Of a stretch of DNA of 14,649 nucleotides, positions 6,782-13,161 are shown piece after piece (position 1 is the stretch's first letter; every line of letters starts with the position of its first letter). Below the pieces are notes generated by a model. That model did no database searches. It saw only the letters and a program-made list of their open reading frames with translations, and had not been told where the DNA came from. This stretch comes from Vulcanimicrobiota bacterium. GTDB taxonomy: Bacteria > Vulcanimicrobiota > Vulcanimicrobiia > Vulcanimicrobiales > Vulcanimicrobiaceae. The stretch covers positions 1-14,649 of the forward strand of contig JACRTZ010000005.1 in the NCBI GenBank assembly GCA_014304965.1, read 5' to 3'. The position numbers were made by a program, and so were the translations under genes.

Positions 6782-8982
6782 TACCCGACGCCCGACGTCC
6801 TCTGCAACGGTTTCGATTGTCCTGCTCCCATGTAATAGTCGCTCGTATTTCGAGCGACGCGCTTGACGCGGTTCAGAACGATGCCGAGAACGTCCACGGA
6901 GCCGAAGCTCCGCAGTTTCGCGACTGCGCCTTGCACGGATTTTGCATCCGTGCGCTGCGAGGTCACGACGAGAACGGTGCCGTTCGCTTTGTTTGCCAAT
7001 ATAACGCCGTCCACGATCGATCGCAGAGCGGGCGTGTCCAAGATGATAAAGTCGAAGCGATCGCGTGCCGCCTTGAGCACGCGGTCGAAGGCGCTGGACT
7101 GTAAGAGCCCGACCGGATTCGGCGCGGGGCGCCCGCTCGTCAGCGCAAACACGCCGCGGTGCGCCGTGCTTTGAACCGCGTCGGGGAACTTTGCGCGACC
7201 GATCAGGATGTCGCCCAAGCCTTTGTCGTTCTTGAGGTTGAGTTTCTGGTGAATGGTGGGACGGCGCAAATCGCCGTCGACGATGAGCACGCGACCGCCC
7301 ATCAGCCCGATGCTGATCGCGGTATTGACGGCGACGGTTGACTTGCCGTCGCCTTGATCGGGGCTTGCGAACGCGACGATGCGCGGCGGATTGTCCGCCG
7401 AGAATCGCAAGGCCGCGACGAGTTGATAGTAGGCCTCGACCGACAGCGGCTTGATCCACTGGCTGGTCCGCCAGTCGCCTTGATCGAGCGCCGGCACCGA
7501 TGCGAGCACCGGCAAGCCCAAGCGATCCTGGACGTCTTGCTCGGACCCAAATCGGTCGTCGAAGAACTCGGCCAGGAAGGCCGCGCTGATCGCGACGATC
7601 AGGCCAACGATCGTCCCCACCAAGAGGTTGAGGCTCATGTTCGGCGTGACCGACCAGACGTTCGGGTTGGCCGGGGCCGTGACCGTTACGTCGCTCAGTG
7701 CCGTCGAGCGCGAGATTAGCGCTTCTTGCTTCTTCTTTTGCAGCGCGTCGTAAATGCTTTCGGTCGACTTCGCGGCGCGTTGCAAATCCCCGATTCGCCG
7801 GGCGGCGTTCGGAAGATGCTCGATCTTGGGCCGCAACTGCGCACGCTGCTTCGAAAGTAAAGCTGCCTGCGCTTCAGCGCCCGCAGCTTGCGCTTGCAAT
7901 TGACCGGCCTGCTGTAAGAGGCCCTGACGCACCGGGTTCGGCACGGTGCTCGTGCCGCCCATGACCTGTGCCGGCTGCGACTGCAACTGACGTCGCGCTT
8001 CCTGCAGCGACGACTTCAATCCGATGACCGTCGGGTGTTCGTCCGTATAGGTTTGACGGGCAGCGTCGAGCTGTACTTGCAGATCGGCGATCTTGGTTTG
8101 CAGCTGCGCGACGACGGGGTTGGCCGACACCGACTGCGAGCCGACGATCGTTGCGGGTGAAGCGTTGAGTTCTCCCTCGACCGTTCCGAGCTGGGCACGC
8201 GCTTGTTGCGCGTCGATCTCCGCCTGTTTCTGCTTGGACTCGATGTTCGCGAGTTGGGTGATGTCCGTTTGGGTCTGCTGCGAGAGGTCGGCGATGCCCG
8301 TCCGGATTTGGTAAGCGGCGAGCGCTTCACTCGCGACTTGCATCTTGCGCTGCGCTTCGGGGATCTGCTCGTCGAGAAACTTGATCGCGGTATCGGCCTG
8401 GTGGGCGGCCATGCCGCGCTGCCGCTCGATGAAAACGTCGGCGAAGGTATTCGCGATGCGCGCGGCCGTGTCGGGATCGGACCATGAGACCCGCAAGACC
8501 AAGAGCGACGTTTGCGTCACGGGGCGGACGCTGATCTTACCGAGCAGCGCGCCGATGCCGATCGGCAAATTCAAACGCCGGATCACTTCGTCGGCAACGG
8601 GAGATTGTTGCAACAAGTCCGCGTAGGTCTCGGACGTGGCGGTGCCGCCGGCTGCGAGAAGCATGTTGAGAACGGGCAGGTCGCCCGCGCTGCCGCCTTC
8701 GCTGCCGCGCTGTCTGTCGCCGATCAGCATCTTGACCTGCGCCGAATACTGCTTGGGCTGCAAGGCCGTGAAGACGTAGACGGCCGCGACAAAGGCCACG
8801 AGGATGATCGCAACCATCTTCCAGCGGCGCAGCAAAGCCTTGAGAATGACGCTCGTGTCCACTTCGCGACCTTTGCCCGCGCCGGACGGTTCGGGTATGG
8901 TGGACATGGTGAAGTGATACGGCACCGCGCCGTTTTGCGCCGGAAAACGGTCCGCATCGGAACCGCGGCGCAATCGCTTCAT
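6781..8982 (-). CDS. wzc: Wzc-like chain-length determinant/tyrosine autokinase
   Basis: 733 residues, close to the size of Wzc/ExoP proteins. After a soluble N-terminus comes membrane segment 1 (about 55-74), then the Wzz domain with a long periplasmic coiled-coil part rich in Gln/Ala (about 195-430). A proline-containing stretch APANPNVWSVTPNMSLN leads into membrane segment 2 (about 451-472). The cytosolic BY-kinase domain has Walker A SPDQGDGKST (540-549), Walker A' VLIVDGDLRRP (565-575) and Walker B FIILDTPA (645-652). The usual C-terminal tyrosine cluster is reduced to a single SDYY pair (about 714-717). The protein controls polymer length and export by cycles of autophosphorylation. The ATG overlaps the stop of the Wza-like gene (ATGA), which supports this start; a second ATG at 8907 is possible. 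Confidence 0.95.
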   Translation of the reverse strand: MKRLRRGSDADRFPAQNGAVPYHFTMSTIPEPSGAGKGREVDTSVILKALLRRWKMVAIILVAFVAAVYVFTALQPKQYSAQVKMLIGDRQRGSEGGSAGDLPVLNMLLAAGGTATSETYADLLQQSPVADEVIRRLNLPIGIGALLGKISVRPVTQTSLLVLRVSWSDPDTAARIANTFADVFIERQRGMAAHQADTAIKFLDEQIPEAQRKMQVASEALAAYQIRTGIADLSQQTQTDITQLANIESKQKQAEIDAQQARAQLGTVEGELNASPATIVGSQSVSANPVVAQLQTKIADLQVQLDAARQTYTDEHPTVIGLKSSLQEARRQLQSQPAQVMGGTSTVPNPVRQGLLQQAGQLQAQAAGAEAQAALLSKQRAQLRPKIEHLPNAARRIGDLQRAAKSTESIYDALQKKKQEALISRSTALSDVTVTAPANPNVWSVTPNMSLNLLVGTIVGLIVAISAAFLAEFFDDRFGSEQDVQDRLGLPVLASVPALDQGDWRTSQWIKPLSVEAYYQLVAALRFSADNPPRIVAFASPDQGDGKSTVAVNTAISIGLMGGRVLIVDGDLRRPTIHQKLNLKNDKGLGDILIGRAKFPDAVQSTAHRGVFALTSGRPAPNPVGLLQSSAFDRVLKAARDRFDFIILDTPALRSIVDGVILANKANGTVLVVTSQRTDAKSVQGAVAKLRSFGSVDVLGIVLNRVKRVARNTSDYYMGAGQSKPLQRTSGVG

Positions 8983-9869
8983 AGGAAGGGCACGTACCGA
9001 CTGAGGATGCTCAGCGGATTAAAGTTGATCTGCTTCTTCGCCGTCGGAACCATGACGACGTCGCCTTTTTGCAGCACGAGGTCCTTCGCAACGTCACCGC
9101 TCTTCATAATCGCGTAGAGATCGAAGGTTTGCTGGACGTTCTGCCCGTTGGGCAGCATGCGACGAACGGTGACCCGGTTCAGGTCGGGATTTTGGCTCGT
9201 GCTCGGGCCCGCGCGCGCAACTGCGGTGATGAGGCGATCGCCTTCGCGTAGCGCGATGTCGCCAGGATGGTCCACCGCGCCGAAGATTTCGACGGTCATG
9301 GACGAGGGCGACGCGACGTAGATCGTCGTTTCGTTCGACATCGGCACGTTCAATTGGGCTGCGCCGTCGTGCAGCAGCGACTGCAGCGAAATCTGCGCGA
9401 TCGAACCGTCCGAACGCTGGATGCGCGCCATGGGGAAGTTGCCGTCGGTAGGTCCGAGGCCCCCGGCGGCGGCGAGGGCGTCAGTGAGCCGCGCGCTGCT
9501 TTGCATCGTATAGCGCCCCGGCGTCTTGACGTTCCCGAGGACCGAGACGTCGATCGTGCCGAGCGTGACGACGGAAACCGAGACCTTCGGGTACCGCAAG
9601 TACCGCGTGAGGGACCGGGCGATGGAATCCGAGGCCTCGGCCGGGCTCAGGCCGCCCACGAGGACGTCGCCGCCTAGCGGCAGCGAGATCACGCCGCTCG
9701 GCGGCACCCGCAGGGCGTTTGCCGACAGCTTCTCCTCGCCGAACACGAGGACCGAAATCGTATCGTTGGGCCGAATCTTGTAGTCGCTGGGAACGGCGGC
9801 CGACCCGCCGGCGGTCGTCAAAACAAGCGATGCCAGCACAAAGGCCAGAACCGAAACGAATTTAGACAT
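8979..9869 (-). CDS. wza: Wza-like polysaccharide export protein (Poly_export + SLBB)
   Basis: 296 residues. A Sec signal peptide (MSKFVSVLAFVLASLVLTTAGGSAA, about 1-25) is followed by the polysaccharide export domain starting DYKIRPNDTISVLVFGEE (about 29-46) with the block ISLPLGGDVLVGGLSPAEA. Two SLBB units follow: VLGNVKTPGRY...LTDALAAAGG (about 110-137) and IFGAVDHPGDIALREGDRLITAVARAGG-like (about 194-221). No cysteine is visible anywhere, so it is not a lipoprotein, unlike E. coli Wza, and it is shorter than Wza (379 residues). It should form or contribute to the periplasmic/outer-membrane export channel with Wzc. The start ATG has GGAG 5 bases upstream (9878-9875). It is the first gene of the five-gene minus-strand operon. 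Confidence 0.92.
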   Translation of the reverse strand: MSKFVSVLAFVLASLVLTTAGGSAAVPSDYKIRPNDTISVLVFGEEKLSANALRVPPSGVISLPLGGDVLVGGLSPAEASDSIARSLTRYLRYPKVSVSVVTLGTIDVSVLGNVKTPGRYTMQSSARLTDALAAAGGLGPTDGNFPMARIQRSDGSIAQISLQSLLHDGAAQLNVPMSNETTIYVASPSSMTVEIFGAVDHPGDIALREGDRLITAVARAGPSTSQNPDLNRVTVRRMLPNGQNVQQTFDLYAIMKSGDVAKDLVLQKGDVVMVPTAKKQINFNPLSILSRYVPFL

Positions 9870-10106
9870 GGAGGCTCCAAAGAATCACCATCAGGGAAGA
9901 GCATAGCCCGGCAGCGTGCCGAGCCGTAGCATCGGAACTGCCCTTGGGCATAGGCCGAACGGCCCCATAGAACTGTCGCCCGCCGGGACTCGGGGCCCGA
10001 GCACGACGTTGTGGCGAGAGTGTGACCTTAAACATGGGACCTTTAGCCCATCGGCTTCCGGCGGGCCCACTTTAGAAACCGGCTCGACGATTCGATAAGT
10101 GAGAAT
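9870..10106. promoter_or_regulatory. Divergent promoter region between the EPS operon and a glycosyltransferase
   Basis: 237 bases without a convincing gene, which must hold promoters for the minus-strand operon and the plus-strand glycosyltransferase. A TATGCT box on the minus strand (9905-9900) lies about 30 bases before the wza start, but without a good -35. Several short dyads are present: CTCGGG-G-CCCGAG at 9989-10001, TGCCC-TT-GGGCA near 9940-9952, and GGCCG-AA-CGGCC near 9954-9965. A TGTGA half-site occurs at 10021-10025 with a poor partner half. The dyads are candidate regulator sites for the LuxR-type proteins encoded nearby. None can be assigned from sequence alone. Confidence 0.4.
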
Positions 10107-11156
10107 ATGGACCACTGGCGCGTCTGCCTCATCATGCCGTTCCTCGACGAGGCACGTCACCTTCCGGCCGTTCTCGCGAGCCTGGAGGCTCAAACGTACG
10201 ACCGCGACCGGCTGTATCTGATCGCCGTGGACAACGGCTCGATGGACGGAGGCAGCGAGGTCGTGCGGGACTGGCTCGCGCGGTCGGACGTTGCCGGCCA
10301 AGTGATCCGCACCGAGGTCCGCTCGATTCCGCACGCCCTCAACCGCGCACTGGCCCACGTGCATCCCGACGACTACGTCGTGCGCGTGGATGCGCACACG
10401 ATCTAGGCGTCGGGCTACGTCGAGACGATCATGCGTGCTTTTGCAGAATTGCCTTCGAACGTTTGGTGCGTCGGCGGCTCCCCCGATGCGATCGCTCCAC
10501 CCGGCGATTTTAGCCGCACGCTGCACGCCGCGCTGTTTCGCAATCCCATGGGTCTCGGACCGGCCGACTACCGTTCGTCCGAGCGCGTGCGGCCGGTGCA
10601 GAGCGTGTATCTCGGCGCATGGCGTCCGGGAGTCCTACAAACACTTGGCGGCTTCGACCCCGGCTGGCAAGCCAACGAAGATGCCGAACTCGCGGAGCGC
10701 ATCCGCCGCGCAGGCGGCATCGTCTATCGCGTACCCGCACGCTGTTCGAAGCTGATCACGCGCAGCGCGAGCGCCGCCGTCAAACAGTGGACGCGCTACG
10801 GATTCTGGCGGGCGCAAACGTTCAAGCGCAATCCCTCAGCCATGCGGCTGCGCCACGTCGCGCCGCCCGTAGTGCTGCTTGCGCTGGCCGCGCTCGCCGC
10901 GAGTCCGGTGTGGTGGGCGATCGGTCCGATTGCCTTCGCGCACGCCTGCGCCGTCATCGCATACCGGCCGCGGCACCAGACCCTCGCGATCACGTTCGCG
11001 AGCGTCCTGTATTTTCCGATCGTTCACGTGGGCTACGCGCTCGGCCTCATCGCGGGTGCGTTGATCCCTCAGCGAAAGGCGACGAAACCGGCTGCCGCTG
11101 GGATGTTCTCGGGCATTCGCGGTCCGTTGACGGCGACCGATCCCGAATCTCCGTAG
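10107..11156 (+). pseudogene. ExoA-like glycosyltransferase interrupted by an in-frame TAG
   Basis: One reading frame of 350 codons (stop included) is broken only by TAG at 10404-10406 (codon 100). The first part has the GT2 start CLIMPFLDEARHLPAVLASLEAQTY, VDNGSMDGG (about 41-49) and the metal motif VDAHT (about 94-98). After the stop the frame continues ASGYVETIMRAF, YLGAWRPGVLQTLGGFD, NEDAELAERIR (about 190-200), QWTRYGFWRAQT and two C-terminal membrane segments, as in ExoA-like succinoglycan glycosyltransferases. Relatives have an aromatic residue, usually Tyr, right after DAH-x-x, so TAC/TAT to TAG is the simplest cause. ATG at 10431 could restart translation but would lack the nucleotide-binding half. 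TAG ends many intact genes here, so recoding is unlikely. The last 88 bases overlap the convergent gene. Confidence 0.82.
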
Positions 11157-12448
11157 CACGCGCACAAGCCGTCGCCCGCGATCGTAAGCGTATGCGCGTA
11201 GGCGTTGCGTAGCGCCGGACGCGGGTGCGACGCCGAGCGATCGGGATTCACCACTGCCGCGCAAGGCCCCAGCGGACGGGCGTTTTCGAAGCACTCGGCA
11301 AACTCGCGCACGTAATTTCCATTGCCGTCACGCAGCGCCGCCGTCGAGCCCGGGTAGGACCCGTAGGGTTTGTAAAACGTCAGGGCCGCTTCGGGACAAA
11401 CGGGAATGTGCGAATGGTCGCCGCACGCACCGTCCCAGCGCCAGACGCGATCGGCATCGTAAAACAACATGACGTCCGCAAGGCCGCGCGCACGGGCGCC
11501 CGGATCCGTGACCTCGTGATTGACGACGATAACGTTCTTGCCGGCGCCGACCACTCTGAGCGAACCGTTGAGCCGCGACTCGAGGAGCGGGCCGGTCCAT
11601 TGCGCCGGATTCTTCGGCACCGCGCCGAGCCCGTAAAAACACGTATCGCAGATGGCGCCCCACGCATTCGGCGTTTTTGCGACGACGTCGGCGATCGCAG
11701 CCGGTTTACCGTCGCCTGCATATCCTTGCAAGCCGTTGAAGACGGCGGGGATGGGCGATTTTTCCGCGAGCGCGGATACGCCAGTTTTCCACGACTCGAC
11801 CGAAAAGCGCGAACTCCACGGGCGATGCGCCTTGCCCCCGGGCGCGCTCGCGCAGTCGTAACCCCATGGTTCGAACATGCCGATCCCGTTGCAGACGATG
11901 GACCACCACTCGTCGGGCGTCGTCGCATCGTCGAACTGAACGAGATCGAAACGGCCCTCTCGCAAAGCGCCGTCTATAGACGCGCGAGCGCGCGCCTGTA
12001 ATTCCGGCGACCCCGGGTTGCCGAGTCGCTGAACGATGCGGTTGTTGTACGAGACCGTGAGCGTACGGTCGGCATATCCGTCTTGGGTGTAAAATGCCGA
12101 GGCCGGCCAATCGCCGCAGTCCGGCGCGGGGTACTCGTTCGGGCCTGGGCCGCTCTTACTCGAACATTGATGGACGTCGAGGTACATTGCGGTACCCAAT
12201 CCGGCGCCGTGCAGTTCCGAAGCGTTGCGCGGGCCGGTGAGCGCGACGTCCAGGTATTTTGCCGCGAAGGCCCAGTTGTGCGAGCCGAAGGTCTTGTCGT
12301 AGGCCGACGGCGGCAAATACGCGGTTCCGATTGTCAGCGAATGCGCGCGTGGCCCGTTATGGTGCGGGGGCGCAAAGGCCGCCCTCGCAGGCGAGCCCAT
12401 CGCAATGGTCACGAGCAGGAACACGGTGCCGAAAAACGCGGTCTTCAC
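11069..12448 (-). CDS. Secreted cysteine-rich protein of unknown function, possible hydrolase-like barrel
   Basis: 459 residues from the GTG at 12448, where a clean Sec signal peptide begins (VKTAFFGTVFLLVTIAMGSPARA). The open frame extends further upstream without resembling a protein. The mature part contains 12 cysteines, including CDTC (about residues 280-283) and CAC near the end, consistent with disulfides in the periplasm or outside. Repeated strand-end acidic motifs (AMYLDVHQ, FDLVQFDDATTPDEWW, VIVVNHEVTDPG, DVMLFYDADRVWRWDGA) hint at a TIM-barrel of the glycoside-hydrolase kind, possibly GH114-like. I cannot name a family. Its position beside exopolysaccharide genes makes a polysaccharide-modifying role attractive but unproven. 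A perfect CRP-like palindrome lies about 50 bases upstream, and CATAAT at 12460-12455 may be its -10. The 3' end overlaps the glycosyltransferase frame. Confidence 0.75.
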   Translation of the reverse strand: MKTAFFGTVFLLVTIAMGSPARAAFAPPHHNGPRAHSLTIGTAYLPPSAYDKTFGSHNWAFAAKYLDVALTGPRNASELHGAGLGTAMYLDVHQCSSKSGPGPNEYPAPDCGDWPASAFYTQDGYADRTLTVSYNNRIVQRLGNPGSPELQARARASIDGALREGRFDLVQFDDATTPDEWWSIVCNGIGMFEPWGYDCASAPGGKAHRPWSSRFSVESWKTGVSALAEKSPIPAVFNGLQGYAGDGKPAAIADVVAKTPNAWGAICDTCFYGLGAVPKNPAQWTGPLLESRLNGSLRVVGAGKNVIVVNHEVTDPGARARGLADVMLFYDADRVWRWDGACGDHSHIPVCPEAALTFYKPYGSYPGSTAALRDGNGNYVREFAECFENARPLGPCAAVVNPDRSASHPRPALRNAYAHTLTIAGDGLCACYGDSGSVAVNGPRMPENIPAAAGFVAFR

Positions 12449-12498
12449 ACCGTCATTATGACGCACGGCAGTGACCGTGGTCCCGTTCGGCGGCACAT

Positions 12499-12514
12499 TG
12501 TGACTCGCGTCACA
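12499..12514. promoter_or_regulatory. CRP/FNR-type palindrome TGTGA-N6-TCACA
   Basis: TGTGACTCGCGTCACA has both half-sites identical to the E. coli CRP consensus (TGTGA-N6-TCACA) and is embedded in ATTGTGA...TCACATGA. Its centre is about 58 bases upstream of the GTG at 12448 (minus strand). A CATAAT box at 12460-12455 would put the site near -55 to -60 of that promoter, a normal activator position. It is also about 115 bases upstream of the plus-strand receiver gene at 12630. The consensus is known for CRP-family regulators; which protein binds here is unknown. Confidence 0.6.
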
Positions 12515-12617
12515 TGACATCCGGCGGTCGTGGGCGGGCCGGCGGCCTGCGAACGGACGGGCCGATTGAAGCCTCGCGAACGGCCGCGCGGCACTGTCGA
12601 GGCAACACGCTACAGGG

Positions 12618-12623
12618 TACAGT
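12618..12623 (+). promoter_or_regulatory. -10-like TACAGT placing the start site at a GTG
   Basis: TACAGT ends 6 bases before the GTG at 12630, so transcription would begin at or next to the start codon and give a leaderless mRNA. No Shine-Dalgarno sequence is visible. The -35 region at 17-18 bases is poor. Inference from spacing only. Confidence 0.3.
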
Positions 12624-12629
12624 CTAGTT

Positions 12630-12980
12630 GTGCGCGCCCTCATCATCGAGCCGCAGAGGCTTTTTACTCCGTTTCTCGCCGGTGTGCTCGAGGAGCGCGG
12701 TGTCGCGGTCCTCGCGACCACCCTCGCGCTCGATCGCGACCAACTCGCACTCGCGCGGCCTGAGATCGTGCTGATCGATGCCGACCATTTGCCGAGCCCC
12801 TTGATGGCGCTAGCGGATCTCCGCAGTGCGCTGCCGTCCGCACGCATCGCGGTCGTCTATGCCTGGGCCGAAGCGGCCTGGCTCGTCCTGGCCCGGGCCT
12901 TCGGCGCGGACGTGCTGATCGGCCCCGGCGCGGACGAAGAACGCCTCGTGCTCGAACTCGGACTTCGTCGCCGAACGTAA
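12630..12980 (+). CDS. Degenerate stand-alone receiver-like protein
   Basis: 116 residues with the length and strand order of one receiver domain. Strand 1 is ALIIEPQRLF, sharing the E-P-Q signature of the other receivers here. Asp50 is kept at the phosphoacceptor position (EIVLIDADH). The switch Thr/Ser position is Ala78 (VVYAWAE) and the conserved Lys is lost (VLIGPGADEE instead of ISKD). Canonical phosphotransfer therefore looks unlikely, and it may be a protein-protein interaction module. The start GTG aligns exactly with the paralogue at 6128, and no better start lies upstream. It sits 181 bases before the LuxR-type regulator at 13162, echoing the receiver/regulator pair at 5757-6772 in the opposite order. 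Confidence 0.72.
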   Translation: MRALIIEPQRLFTPFLAGVLEERGVAVLATTLALDRDQLALARPEIVLIDADHLPSPLMALADLRSALPSARIAVVYAWAEAAWLVLARAFGADVLIGPGADEERLVLELGLRRRT

Positions 12981-13008
12981 ACTCGCGCGCTTTTTGCGCC
13001 GAACATCA

Positions 13009-13025
13009 CGGAAGGTAACCTTCCG
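13009..13025. promoter_or_regulatory. 17-nt perfect dyad, candidate operator
   Basis: CGGAAGGT-A-ACCTTCCG is an inverted repeat with 8-bp arms around one central base. It lies about 50-70 bases upstream of the -35 of the promoter at 13077-13105. No T-tract follows, so a terminator for the preceding receiver gene is unlikely. The position fits an activator or autoregulator site for the regulator at 13162. The bound protein is unknown. Confidence 0.4.
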
Positions 13026-13076
13026 CGAACGTGCCGTGAAACGGCTTGTATTGCGAAACCTTTACAGAAACGGATT

Positions 13077-13105
13077 TTGCGATTTGTGCCGACATGCCGT
13101 ATAAC
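13077..13105 (+). promoter_or_regulatory. Sigma-70-type promoter of the 13162 regulator
   Basis: TTGCGA (13077-13082; 4 of 6 matches to TTGACA) and TATAAC (13100-13105; 5 of 6 to TATAAT) are separated by 17 bases. Transcription would start near 13112 and leave a leader of about 50 bases. AAGGA at 13146-13150 and the purine-rich GAGAGAG just before the ATG serve as the ribosome-binding region. Confidence 0.6.
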
Positions 13106-13161
13106 GAGACGAGTAGTCCCACGGATGGATCTACGTTTGCCATGGAAGGAATAGAGAGAGA

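Noticed and set aside
6773..7459. N-terminal extension of the LuxR regulator frame into wzc
   Set aside because: The extra 229 residues are low-complexity Arg/Ser-rich sequence antiparallel in character to real proteins and lie wholly inside the well-supported wzc gene.
8093..8626. Plus-strand frames across wzc
   Set aside because: They mirror the Gln/Ala-rich coiled-coil of wzc and show no independent start site or domain.
10021..10037. Second CRP-like site in the wza divergent region
   Set aside because: Only the TGTGA half matches; the partner half agrees at 2 of 5 positions.
10404..10406. TAG as a reassigned sense codon
   Set aside because: Intact genes here, such as those ending at 2867, 2886, 5757, 6781 and 13797, finish with TAG at the expected family length, so TAG works as a stop in this genome.
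12449..12847. N-terminal extension of the secreted-protein frame
   Set aside because: The added residues are Arg/Ser-rich, overlap the 12630 receiver gene and would bury the signal peptide; the GTG at 12448 is better.
12984..13000. GCGC-TTTTT-GCGC stretch after the 12630 receiver as a terminator
   Set aside because: The stem is only 4-5 bp, the T-run is in the loop and no T-tract follows.
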